A stretch of DNA of 64,000 bases from assembly GCA_002702745.1 (NCBI GenBank), contig PABM01000011.1, forward strand, positions 1-64,000. The letters run 5' to 3'. Made by a program: the position numbers and the translations under genes. This DNA comes from Flavobacteriaceae bacterium (GTDB taxonomy: Bacteria; Bacteroidota; Bacteroidia; Flavobacteriales; Flavobacteriaceae). Below are positions 34,204 through 42,614 of the stretch, piece by piece; position 1 is the stretch's first letter, and each line of letters starts with the position of its first letter. The notes beneath the pieces were generated by a model, which was given only the letters and a program-made list of their open reading frames with translations, searched no databases and was not told where the DNA came from.

Positions 34204-34821
34204 TTAAACTCCTTTTAAAATTAAGACTACTCCAGAAACTATAAGTATTAAAGAAACTATAGAGTTCACTATTACCAATCCTTTTCCTGTTAAAAGAGAT
34301 TTAAACCTGTTTGCAACAGATATTTTTAATAGATCGGTAATAAAGTACGAAAGAAGTACTATTGAAAAAAACAAAACAAAGCTTGTAAATGATTTTCCGC
34401 TTGCTGGTGATGAGACAATAGTTACTCCTCCCCAAAAGATGAACACTCCTACATTTAAAATATTGATAGCAAACCCTTTTACTGCGAGTCCAAAATAGTT
34501 TTCTTTAGATTCTTGAATTTTTGGTTGGTCTTTGGTTTTCTTATTTCTGTTAATCCACGAAAAAAGGCCATACAAAAGAAGTATTGTTCCTCCTAACACA
34601 AAAAGTCCTTGCTTGTTCTGATCATCCTCTAATAACTGAAAGCTTCCTAAATAACAAATGCCTATAAAACACACGTCTGCAAACATAACTCCAAGGTCAA
34701 ATGCTACCGCTGCTTTAAAACCTTTTGTAATGCTTGTTTCTAATAAAACCCAAAAAACAGGACCCATTATAAATGCCGTAAAAAATCCTACCGTGATTGG
34801 AGTTAATAGATTAAATTCCAC
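34204..34821 (-). CDS. LysE family transporter
   Basis: A 205-residue protein with six hydrophobic helices in the LysE/RhtB arrangement: PITVGFFTAFIMGPVFWVLLETSI at the start (the proline-rich first helix), AVAFDLGVMFADVCF, and FAINILNVGVFIFWGG. The family exports amino acids or small polar compounds. The start is a GTG at 34821 that shares its first base with the last base of the upstream gene's TAG stop, a strong coupling arrangement. Confidence 0.85.
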   Translation of the reverse strand: MEFNLLTPITVGFFTAFIMGPVFWVLLETSITKGFKAAVAFDLGVMFADVCFIGICYLGSFQLLEDDQNKQGLFVLGGTILLLYGLFSWINRNKKTKDQPKIQESKENYFGLAVKGFAINILNVGVFIFWGGVTIVSSPASGKSFTSFVLFFSIVLLSYFITDLLKISVANRFKSLLTGKGLVIVNSIVSLILIVSGVVLILKGV

Positions 34822-35498
34822 TATTCGTTATAAATATAATTGACAACCCCTCCTAAAGAAATGCTCTCTACTATTTTGTCGGTTTTTTCGTGTACGTTTA
34901 TCACACCGCCTAGCTTAGTGTTTGCTTCGAGTTCTTTTGTGGCTGACAGCTCAATCAATCCTCCTGTTGTTGAGGTCGCGTACGTTTCATTTGTTTTAAG
35001 TTTTTCTGCTTTAATTTCAGCTCCCGTAGATGTGGAGCAGTCGTGATATTCAGCGTTGCCTGATAGATTTACCGTAGAGCCTGTAGCAGAAGCTGTATTC
35101 AAAGTGTTAAGAGAAACCATAATATTCATAGTTGAACCTGTATTTGCTTTTAAATTTAAATCTGCCTGCTTAAATATGTCTTTTGAAAAAACATTAGAGC
35201 CTTCATGAGATATTATATTGTATAGCGTTTTATAATACAATGTTACTTTTGTTTTGTCTCCAGAAAATCTTCTTTCCAGGTTTAATCTAATTTTCAGGTC
35301 TCCGTTTTTGTTTTTTACAACAACGAAGTTTGTGTTTTTGCCTGTAATTTCAACTTTATTTTCTTCAGACTTTATAAGTTCTAAATTTATTCCATCATAA
35401 ACTGCAACTTTTGAAAAATCTCCTAAATCTCTATCAATCTTGGATTGTGAGAAAAGCGTAAATGTTGCAAGTAAAAAAAATATAACTATATGTTTCAT
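34821..35498 (-). CDS. DUF2807 (head GIN domain) exported protein
   Basis: A 225-residue secreted protein: signal peptide ending LFSQ (about residue 18), then the DUF2807 beta-helix-like domain with repeating short strands (FSKVAVYDGINLELIKSEE, GNAEYHDCSTSTGAEIKAEKL, SLGGVVNYIYNE). This is the putative auto-transporter adhesin / head GIN domain family common in Bacteroidota. The role is unknown; the protein is probably periplasmic or on the surface. It lies 12 nt after RNase R. Confidence 0.88.
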   Translation of the reverse strand: MKHIVIFFLLATFTLFSQSKIDRDLGDFSKVAVYDGINLELIKSEENKVEITGKNTNFVVVKNKNGDLKIRLNLERRFSGDKTKVTLYYKTLYNIISHEGSNVFSKDIFKQADLNLKANTGSTMNIMVSLNTLNTASATGSTVNLSGNAEYHDCSTSTGAEIKAEKLKTNETYATSTTGGLIELSATKELEANTKLGGVINVHEKTDKIVESISLGGVVNYIYNE

Positions 35499-35510
35499 GT
35501 CTTAAAATTA

Positions 35511-37475
35511 TTAAATAATTGTAAAATCTAAATGTTTTTTAACTAAATCTGCTTTTTTTACTTCAACAGCAATGCTGTCCCCAAGCTGGTATTTGTTTTT
35601 ATTTTTCTTTCCTATCAGTGATGCTTCTTCGCTGCTATAATAATATTTATCATCTTTTATATCTTTGACATAAACCATTCCTTCACATTTATTTTCATCT
35701 AACTCAACATATATTCCCCAATCAGAAACTCCTGAAATTACTCCATTAAATGTTTCTCCGATTTTATTTTGCATATATTTTATCTGCATAAACTTTATTG
35801 ACTCTCTTTCTGCTTTAACGGCAATATTTTCCTGTTCAGAGCAATGGATAGCTTTTTTTTGTAAGTTTTTGTCCAATCTTCCATATGTTTTTTCAAGAAC
35901 GTCTTGTAGTAGCCTGTGTACAAGTATGTCTGGATATCTTCTAATTGGTGAAGTAAAGTGAGTGTAGTTAGCAAAAGCTAATCCATAATGTCCTATATTA
36001 TTTGTTGAATACTCTGCCTTACTCATGCTTCTTAAGGCTAAAGACTCAATCAGATTTTGTTCTTCTTTTCCACGGATATTTTTAAGTAGCAGATTCAAAG
36101 ACTTTGATATTCCTTTTGAACTTGTTAAGTCTAGGGTATGTCCAAAGCTTTTAACAATATATTTTAATGATTTTAGCTTTTCATTGTCAGGCAAATCATG
36201 AATTCTATATATATACTTTTGTTTTTTTATTTCTGTGAAGAGTTCAGCAACTTTTTTATTTGCTATTAACATAAACTCTTCAATTAGTTTATTGGCTTCT
36301 TTTGATTCTTTTAATAAAATGCCGATTGGCTTTTTATTTTCGTCTAACTGAAAATAAACCTCTTTTTTGTTAAAATTTATAGACCCTTTTAATTGTCTTT
36401 TTTTTCTTACCTCTTTTGCTATACTGTTCATTGTTAAAACTGCTTCTACTACATGATCTTCAACTTTATACTGTTTGCCAGTTAAAGAGTTCTTTTTGCT
36501 TATTATATTTTGTTTTGTGTCTATAATTTCTTGAGCTTCTTGATATGAAAATCTATAATTACTATTAATTATTGTTCTTCCGAACCAATGTTCTATTATG
36601 TTTCCTTTTTTATCAATTTTGACGGAAACAGAAAAAGTTAATTTTTCTTCGTTTGGTCTTAGTGAACAAACCTTATTAGATAATTTTTCTGGCAACATTG
36701 ATATTACTCTGTCTACTAAATAAATTGAGGTTGCTCTATTATAAGCTTCCTTGTCAAGTAAAGTTCCAGGATTTACATAATGAGAAACATCTGCTATATG
36801 AATACCTATTTCATAAGTTTCTTTGTCTATTCTTTTGAATGATAAGGCATCATCAAAATCTTTAGCATCCACAGGATCTATCGTAAAAGTCAAAGTATCT
36901 CTAAAGTCTCTTCTTTTCTTTATTTCCTCAACTGAAATTGACTCTCTTATATTCTTTGTAAAATCTAAAACTTCTTTAGGAAATGATATATTAACATTAT
37001 TTTGTGTTAATATAGAATCAATTTCCGTTTCATGCTCTCCTGGTTTACCCAAAACTTTTTCAATATTTCCTATAGGAGAAAGATCTTGTTTTTTCCAATC
37101 TAATATTTTTACAAGTACTTTATCTCCATTTTCTGCATTGTTTATGTTAACACTCGGAATAAAAATATCAGCATGTACTTTTCTATTATCTATTAACACA
37201 AAAGCAAAATTTTTATTTATTTGAATAATTCCTACATATTCCTTTTTATCTCTCTTAATTAAACCTATAATATTAGCTAAATAAAATCCTTTTCTTTTTC
37301 TACTTAATATTTCAAATTGAACAAAATCTTCGTGTAAATAATTAACTATTGGTGATTTTAATTTTATAGTGTGATTTATTTTATCACATACAATAATAGG
37401 ATCTTTTTTATTTGAGAAGTCTATATAACCATTATAATATTTACTATTACTTATTTTTTTATATTTTTTTCTCAT
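35511..37475 (-). CDS. rnr: ribonuclease R
   Basis: From the ATG at 37475 (MRKKYKK) this is a 654-residue RNase II/R family exonuclease; an upstream in-frame start at 37514 adds 13 unlike residues. A cold-shock-like N-terminal region precedes the RNB domain with TIDPVDAKDFDDALSF (metal-binding Asp cluster), HIADVSHYV and FTSPIRRYPDILVHRLLQ, and a C-terminal S1 domain (GETFNGVISGVSDWGIYVEL). It degrades structured RNA 3' to 5'. The DNA of this gene is noticeably richer in A+T than the flanking DUF2807 gene. Confidence 0.95.
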   Translation of the reverse strand: MRKKYKKISNSKYYNGYIDFSNKKDPIIVCDKINHTIKLKSPIVNYLHEDFVQFEILSRKRKGFYLANIIGLIKRDKKEYVGIIQINKNFAFVLIDNRKVHADIFIPSVNINNAENGDKVLVKILDWKKQDLSPIGNIEKVLGKPGEHETEIDSILTQNNVNISFPKEVLDFTKNIRESISVEEIKKRRDFRDTLTFTIDPVDAKDFDDALSFKRIDKETYEIGIHIADVSHYVNPGTLLDKEAYNRATSIYLVDRVISMLPEKLSNKVCSLRPNEEKLTFSVSVKIDKKGNIIEHWFGRTIINSNYRFSYQEAQEIIDTKQNIISKKNSLTGKQYKVEDHVVEAVLTMNSIAKEVRKKRQLKGSINFNKKEVYFQLDENKKPIGILLKESKEANKLIEEFMLIANKKVAELFTEIKKQKYIYRIHDLPDNEKLKSLKYIVKSFGHTLDLTSSKGISKSLNLLLKNIRGKEEQNLIESLALRSMSKAEYSTNNIGHYGLAFANYTHFTSPIRRYPDILVHRLLQDVLEKTYGRLDKNLQKKAIHCSEQENIAVKAERESIKFMQIKYMQNKIGETFNGVISGVSDWGIYVELDENKCEGMVYVKDIKDDKYYYSSEEASLIGKKNKNKYQLGDSIAVEVKKADLVKKHLDFTII

Positions 37476-37894
37476 AGCTACAAAAGTAAGGCTATTAGTA
37501 TTATTTAATATCAATTAGTTTTATACTTATAAACATCTAATAATATTATAAATAATTTTTAAAAATATATTTTATATATATAATAGCTTGTTAGTTTATA
37601 CAATAACTTTATTATTATAATTTGTTTTTATAATTATTAATAGTATATCAATATAAAATAAACACAATATTTATACGTAAATATTTATTTATCAATAACT
37701 TGAATATTATATTAACAATATTAAAAAATCAAAAAAATTAATAATTATTGAAAAAAAAAAAATTAATAATTATTGAAAAAGACCTAATATATTTTAATAA
37801 GTATTAAATTAAAAATGAAAACTTATGTTGAAACAGTGAATAAATAATATAAAGACTGTTTTATCAAATATTATAAACAAACAACTAACAAATT
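37476..37894. other. very AT-rich intergenic region between rnr and rpiB
   Basis: About 420 bp, almost all A and T, with no supportable ORF or RNA. It must hold the divergent promoters for rnr and rpiB, although no clean TAnnTTTG element stood out. It contains a 25-bp tandem duplication (37731-37775). One DnaA-box-like word (TTATTCACT on the minus strand near 37840-37850) is one mismatch from consensus; there is no cluster. Confidence 0.7.
37731..37775. repeat. two-copy 25-bp tandem repeat
   Basis: The word aaaaaaattaataattattg at 37731-37750 recurs at 37756-37775, an offset of 25 bp. Confidence 0.8.
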
Positions 37895-38314
37895 ATGAAT
37901 ATTTCAATAGGCAATGATCATGCAGGAGTTGATCATAAGAATTATATAACTAAAAACTTAGAAGAAAAATATAATATAGTCAATCACGGTACTGATGATG
38001 AAAACAGCGTTGATTATCCAGATTTTGCACATCCTGTTTCATTAGATGTTCACAATAAAAAAAGTGCTTTAGGAGTATTGATTTGTGGAAGCGGAAATGG
38101 AGTTGCAATGACTGCAAACAAACATAAAAAAGTAAGAGCCGCATTATGTTGGAATGAAGAAATAGCGCAGCTTGCAAAACAACACAATAATGCAAATATT
38201 GTATGTATACCCGCAAGATTTATAACAAAAGAACAGGCTTTACAAATAGTTAGGATATTTATTGGTACTAAATTTGAAGCTGGTAGACACGAAAGAAGGG
38301 TTTATAAAATTTAA
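37895..38314 (+). CDS. rpiB: ribose 5-phosphate isomerase B
   Basis: A 139-residue enzyme of the RpiB/LacAB family. IGNDHAGVDHK at the start, the YPDFAHPV segment, and the phosphate-binding CGSGNGVAMTANK (catalytic Cys) are all present. It interconverts ribose 5-phosphate and ribulose 5-phosphate. The stop codon is immediately followed by the ATG of the acetyltransferase gene. Confidence 0.95.
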   Translation: MNISIGNDHAGVDHKNYITKNLEEKYNIVNHGTDDENSVDYPDFAHPVSLDVHNKKSALGVLICGSGNGVAMTANKHKKVRAALCWNEEIAQLAKQHNNANIVCIPARFITKEQALQIVRIFIGTKFEAGRHERRVYKI

Positions 38315-38761
38315 ATGATAGTTGCTAAAACATTTTATGAACTTAAAAACCAAGAACTTTATCAAATTTTGAGATTAAGATCTGAGGTTTTTGTAGTTGA
38401 GCAAGATTGTGTTTATCAAGACTTAGACAATAAAGATCAGATTTCTATTCACATTTTTCAAAAAGAAAAAGAAGACATAGTTGCCTATACAAGAATTTTT
38501 AAACCAGGAGACTATTATAAAAATCCATCCATAGGAAGAGTTGTGGTTTTAAAACAATACAGAGGAAAAGAGCTTGGAAAAAAAATTATGAATTATTCAA
38601 TTAAGTATATAAAAAATAATCTAAAAGGGGATAAAATAGAACTATCTGCTCAAAAATATTTAGATAAATTCTATAAAGATTTAGGTTTTTATAAAATAGG
38701 AGAAGACTATTTAGAAGACGGCATTCCTCACCAAAGAATGCTTATTGACTTAATCAGATAA
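38315..38761 (+). CDS. ElaA-like GNAT N-acetyltransferase
   Basis: A 148-residue acetyltransferase. The N-terminal LYQILRLRSEVFVVEQDCVYQDLD is the ElaA subfamily signature, and the acetyl-CoA loop is IGRVVVLKQYRGKELGKKIM. The closing segment (YLDKFYKDLGFYKIGEDYLEDGIPH) is also typical. The acceptor is unknown. The gene abuts rpiB and its last 12 nt overlap the convergent OmpA-domain gene. Confidence 0.9.
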   Translation: MIVAKTFYELKNQELYQILRLRSEVFVVEQDCVYQDLDNKDQISIHIFQKEKEDIVAYTRIFKPGDYYKNPSIGRVVVLKQYRGKELGKKIMNYSIKYIKNNLKGDKIELSAQKYLDKFYKDLGFYKIGEDYLEDGIPHQRMLIDLIR

Positions 38762-39535
38762 AATTAAGATTTCAACACGCCTATCCTTATCTTCACTGCC
38801 ACCTAAAGGAAACTTATGTGCTAATCCTTCATATGACATTCTTTTGATGGAAACACCTTTTTCTAAAAGAAAATCATAAACAAATTTTGCTCTTGCGATA
38901 GATAAATTTTTTTTATTAGTTTTTCTATCAACAGCATCATCTTCTCCCTCAGTACAACAAACATGACCTTGAATCACAAAAGAAAAAGATTCTTTTTTTA
39001 ATGTTTCGGCAACTTTATTTAACACTCTTTTTGATCTCATAGTCAAATAACTATACCCCGTAATAAATAGCACATTTTCTAGTAAAATTTTATTTTCTTT
39101 TTTTTCAACAAACTCAATATCTCTTTCAACCTCAGGATAACTAATTACAATATCAACCCTTCTGTTTAACGCTCTAATTACAGAAGCATCGGTTTCGTCT
39201 ACAATATTTAAAAGAAGCTCTCCGCGCCCATCAACAGTAACAATCTTTTCTGGAAAAAATGAAGCTTCCCCAAAAATTGTTTTTATTGCATAAGCGCGGT
39301 TTTGAGACAATTCAAGGTTGTAATTATTGCTGCCTCTATCGTCACAAAAACCATAAATTTCTATTTTTTGTACATCGTCTTTTGTAATAGAACTAATGAA
39401 TTTTTGGAGTCTTGTTTTTTCAGTTTTGGTTAAATTATACAAGTCAGTATCAAAGTATACAGAATGTTCAATATTAAATTGAGCTTGTACAATAAAAGAA
39501 AAAGAGAAAGCAAAAAAAATAAATATTTTATTCAA
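38750..39535 (-). CDS. exported protein with two OmpA-like domains
   Basis: A 261-residue protein with signal peptide (cleaved after VQAQ, about residue 19) and two peptidoglycan-binding OmpA-type domains in tandem: first VYFDTDLYNLTKTE...IYGFCDDRGSNNYNLELSQNRA...LNRRVDI, second TMRSKRVLNKVAETL...IQGHVCCTEG...LSIARAKFVYDFL...DRRVEILI. OmpA-like domains hold envelope proteins to peptidoglycan in the periplasm. No barrel or TPR part is present. The TTG start at 39535 overlaps the rnpA stop (TTGA). Confidence 0.88.
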   Translation of the reverse strand: MNKIFIFFAFSFSFIVQAQFNIEHSVYFDTDLYNLTKTEKTRLQKFISSITKDDVQKIEIYGFCDDRGSNNYNLELSQNRAYAIKTIFGEASFFPEKIVTVDGRGELLLNIVDETDASVIRALNRRVDIVISYPEVERDIEFVEKKENKILLENVLFITGYSYLTMRSKRVLNKVAETLKKESFSFVIQGHVCCTEGEDDAVDRKTNKKNLSIARAKFVYDFLLEKGVSIKRMSYEGLAHKFPLGGSEDKDRRVEILILSD

Positions 39536-39900
39536 GACAGGTTTTTAGATTTAAATGACAAAAGTAGCGAATTCATAGATTCTTCAACAGAGTTAAAAGA
39601 TTCTTCCTTAGAAGAAATGTAAACAAAAACTAGATTATAGGGTAAATTATGGTTTAAATATTCATGACCATTTAGCCTTAAAGCTTCTTTCATTAATCTT
39701 TTCAGTTTATTTCTGGTTGTAGCAAGAGCGTGAGTTTTTTTACCAACGGAAAATGTAAAACGCAAATGATTTTCTTTTTCAGATTTAACATAGTAAAGAG
39801 AAATTAATTTTGAAGACAGCTTAGAACCATCTTTAAAAACAGCATCAATTTCAGAAGTGTTTTTTAACGAAGTGTTTTTATTTACAGAATAAGTCGACAC
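39532..39900 (-). CDS. rnpA: ribonuclease P protein component
   Basis: A 122-residue basic protein. The RNR motif lies in LATTRNKLKRLMKEALR, and RFTFSVGKKTHA is the second family block. It binds the M1 RNA and helps remove 5' leaders from pre-tRNA. The start is GTG at 39900. It lies 1 nt behind an M1 peptidase gene and runs into the OmpA-domain gene; rpmH, its usual partner in many bacteria, is not adjacent. Confidence 0.93.
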   Translation of the reverse strand: MSTYSVNKNTSLKNTSEIDAVFKDGSKLSSKLISLYYVKSEKENHLRFTFSVGKKTHALATTRNKLKRLMKEALRLNGHEYLNHNLPYNLVFVYISSKEESFNSVEESMNSLLLSFKSKNLS

Positions 39901-39901
39901 A

Positions 39902-41722
39902 CTATAAATCTAAAGAATTATTAATCCTGTTAATATCGGCCATCTCATTTTTTGGATCTATTAATATATTAGAAATATTATCTGAATCTATATCTACCCA
40001 AAATTCATAATAAGGTTTTGCCCAGCTCCAAGACTCTAAAAGGGTAGAACTATTTAATGGTTTAGACCCCCGCATTTTAGTCATAGGAATAGTATAGTCC
40101 AAAGAATCGCCAGACTCTAAAACTATTCTTATGTCGATAGGCATTCCCATTTGACCGATTCTTTTTAAAACAACTTTGGTTTTATTATCAACTCCATAAA
40201 CAGAGTTAATAGAGTAATCTATAGTCATTGTGGATTGGGTCCAATCAAGCAAATACCAGTCTAACTCCAGGCCTGAAATCCTTTCGGCAGAACGTATAAA
40301 ATCATTGGGCTTAGGATGTCTAAAAGACCAATCATTAAAATATTTTTTTAAAGTATTATCAAAGTTTTCTTTACCAATTATATATTGTAATTGAGACAAA
40401 AAGATAGAACCCTTGTCGTAAGCACTCATGCCATAACCTGTGTTGAATTTAAACCTATCAGCATGTGTTGTCATTGGCTCTTCAAGCCCTGTTGCAACCC
40501 ACCTAAAATAATCCTTATATGCATTTGCATTAGGAAGGGCTTTTCCTTCGTTTAATATAACATTCATAGCAACATCATCAATATAGCTCGTAAAACCTTC
40601 GTCCATCCATGAATGTTTCGACTCATTAGTAGCCATTAAAAACTGAAACCAAGTATGGGCAATTTCGTGAGAAGTTACAGAATACAAACTTCTCATAGTA
40701 GGGTGTCCAACACCGTCAATAAATGTACACATAGCGTATTCCATTCCTCCATCCCCTGCCATGATTACAGAGTACTGAGCATAAGGATACTTCCCAATTT
40801 TTTCACTAAAAAAACTTAGAAACTTAGCTGCGTTTGCCTGAAAATCTTTCCATAAATCAACATGTTCTGAGTCGTTTTTATAAAAGAAGTGCATTCGAGG
40901 ACCGTCCTTTATATCACGATAATCATGAACAAAATCAGGATCAGCAGCCCAACTAAAATCATGTACATTTGGAGCTATAAAATGCCAAGCAATTTTATCA
41001 TCATGAACAACAGCTTCTTTTAGTGGAGCATAACCATGCCCAATTAATTCGGGGTTTTGTAAATATCCAGAAGCCGCCACCACATAGTCTTTATCAATAT
41101 TAATAGTAACATCAAAATCACCCCAGATTCCGTAAAACTCTCTACCTATATATGGGTTTGCGTGCCAGCCTTCATCATCGTATTGACAAAGTTTAGGGTA
41201 CCACTGAGACATTGAAAAAGCAACATTATCTTCGCTGTTTTTTCCAGACCTTCTTATCATTGCAGGTGTCTGAACAAAAAACTCCATTTCTAGAACCGTA
41301 CTCTCCCCAGCCTTAATTGGGTTAGCTAGCGCAACTTCTAAAATTGTTTCTTCAACCTTGAACTCAACAGCCACCCCGTCTTGAAGCATCCATTTTATTT
41401 GAACATCGCCCCAGTCTTTTTCGTGTAGCATTAGTATGTTTTTTGACATGGTTCTTGATTCATCCGTGGAATGTCTTGAGTTTTGTTCTAGGTCTGTACC
41501 AGGCTTAAAAGCATTGAAGTATAAATGGTAAAAAACTCTATCCAAATCATCAGGAGAATTATTAGTATAGACAAGCCTTTGAGTTCCTTTATAGGTGTGG
41601 CTTTCAACATCAACATCAATTACCATGTTGTAGCCTACTTCTTGTTGCCAGCGCCATTCATTTTCTTGAGAAACCCCAAATCCAAAGAAAAAAAGAAACA
41701 AAAAAAAGACTATGTTTTTCAT
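39902..41722 (-). CDS. M1 family zinc metallopeptidase (first copy)
   Basis: A 606-residue exported aminopeptidase-like protein: signal peptide (about 1-18), beta-rich N-terminal domain, the exopeptidase loop GGMEYAMCTFID, and the zinc site HEIAHTWFQFLMATNESKHSWMDEGF (HEXXH plus the downstream Glu). The C-terminal domain carries LDWYLLDWTQSTMTIDYSI. It should remove N-terminal residues from peptides in the periplasm. A related 658-residue protein is encoded at 50283-52259. Its ATG overlaps the stop of the MBL gene by 4 nt. Confidence 0.93.
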   Translation of the reverse strand: MKNIVFFLFLFFFGFGVSQENEWRWQQEVGYNMVIDVDVESHTYKGTQRLVYTNNSPDDLDRVFYHLYFNAFKPGTDLEQNSRHSTDESRTMSKNILMLHEKDWGDVQIKWMLQDGVAVEFKVEETILEVALANPIKAGESTVLEMEFFVQTPAMIRRSGKNSEDNVAFSMSQWYPKLCQYDDEGWHANPYIGREFYGIWGDFDVTINIDKDYVVAASGYLQNPELIGHGYAPLKEAVVHDDKIAWHFIAPNVHDFSWAADPDFVHDYRDIKDGPRMHFFYKNDSEHVDLWKDFQANAAKFLSFFSEKIGKYPYAQYSVIMAGDGGMEYAMCTFIDGVGHPTMRSLYSVTSHEIAHTWFQFLMATNESKHSWMDEGFTSYIDDVAMNVILNEGKALPNANAYKDYFRWVATGLEEPMTTHADRFKFNTGYGMSAYDKGSIFLSQLQYIIGKENFDNTLKKYFNDWSFRHPKPNDFIRSAERISGLELDWYLLDWTQSTMTIDYSINSVYGVDNKTKVVLKRIGQMGMPIDIRIVLESGDSLDYTIPMTKMRGSKPLNSSTLLESWSWAKPYYEFWVDIDSDNISNILIDPKNEMADINRINNSLDL

Positions 41723-42570
41723 AAATCCAAAAGGCTTAAAGTGTTTTTTAGTCTAATCCCACGCTCCGTTTGATAAACCAAACCAAGCTCTTCAAAAGCA
41801 TCGTGCTCAAAAAACAAAAGTACATTATTCTCGTTACAGAAATTCAAGAAAGATTCCTTTTCCTTCAACGAAGTTAAAGGCCTAATATCATAGCCTGGAA
41901 TGTAAGGAAGCGGGACATGCCCAGCCGTAGGCACAAGGTCTGCTGCAAAAGCAAATTTTTGACCTTTGTAATTTATTATTGGTATCATTTGTTTTTCCGT
42001 ATGTCCGTCTACAAACAAAACCTGAAAACCAAGCCTTGTTTTAGTAAGATAACCACCAGAGTCTTTTTCTAAAAAACATAATTGACCAGACTCTTTTATT
42101 GGCATAATGTTTTCTTTTAAAAAAGAAGCAACCTCCCTTTTGTTTGGTTTTGTTGCCCACTCCCAATGAGGCTTATTACTCCAATAGTTTGCGTTTTTAA
42201 ATGTTGTGTCATATGAGTTTTCACCAACCCTGATTATAGCACCACCACAGTGATCAAAATGTAAATGTGTAAGGAAAACATCTGTTATATCGTCTGGATG
42301 AAACCCACATTTTTTAATTGACGACTCAAGGGTTTCTTCTCCCCAGCGACAATAATAACTAAAGAACTTATCACTTTGTTTGTTTCCCATTCCTGTGTCG
42401 ATAAGAGTTAAGCTGTCGCCATCTTCAATAAGAAGGCAGCGCGCAGCAACCTTAACCATGTTGTTGTTGTCAGCAGGGTTAGTTTTTTGCCAAAGAGATT
42501 TAGGAACAACCCCAAACATAGCCCCTCCATCAAGCATAAAGTTTCCAGCGATTATTGGGTGTAAATTCAA
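41719..42570 (-). CDS. MBL-fold metallo-hydrolase
   Basis: A 283-residue beta-lactamase-fold hydrolase. The zinc motif THLHFDHCGG is near 103-112, with later VDGHTEKQMIP and FAADLVPTAGHVPLP supplying further ligands. It is close to the AttM/lactonase-like group but the substrate is not evident. The TTG at 42570 begins the conserved N-terminus (MNLHPIIAGNFMLDGGAMFG). Its upstream region (44 bp) is shared with the divergent transporter gene, which also starts with TTG. Confidence 0.9.
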   Translation of the reverse strand: MNLHPIIAGNFMLDGGAMFGVVPKSLWQKTNPADNNNMVKVAARCLLIEDGDSLTLIDTGMGNKQSDKFFSYYCRWGEETLESSIKKCGFHPDDITDVFLTHLHFDHCGGAIIRVGENSYDTTFKNANYWSNKPHWEWATKPNKREVASFLKENIMPIKESGQLCFLEKDSGGYLTKTRLGFQVLFVDGHTEKQMIPIINYKGQKFAFAADLVPTAGHVPLPYIPGYDIRPLTSLKEKESFLNFCNENNVLLFFEHDAFEELGLVYQTERGIRLKNTLSLLDL

Positions 42571-42614
42571 GTGAAATTATTATTTACTATTTTTATTAAA
42601 TATAAAACAATATT

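Noticed and set aside
37731..37775. Possible CRISPR-like repeat
   Set aside because: Only two copies, no unique spacer of constant length, pure A/T plus two G; it is a tandem duplication.
37476..37894. Chromosome origin
   Set aside because: AT-rich and repeat-bearing but only one imperfect DnaA-box-like word, no dnaA nearby, and hand counts of G versus C on either side gave no usable skew. Kept as a low-interest finding only.
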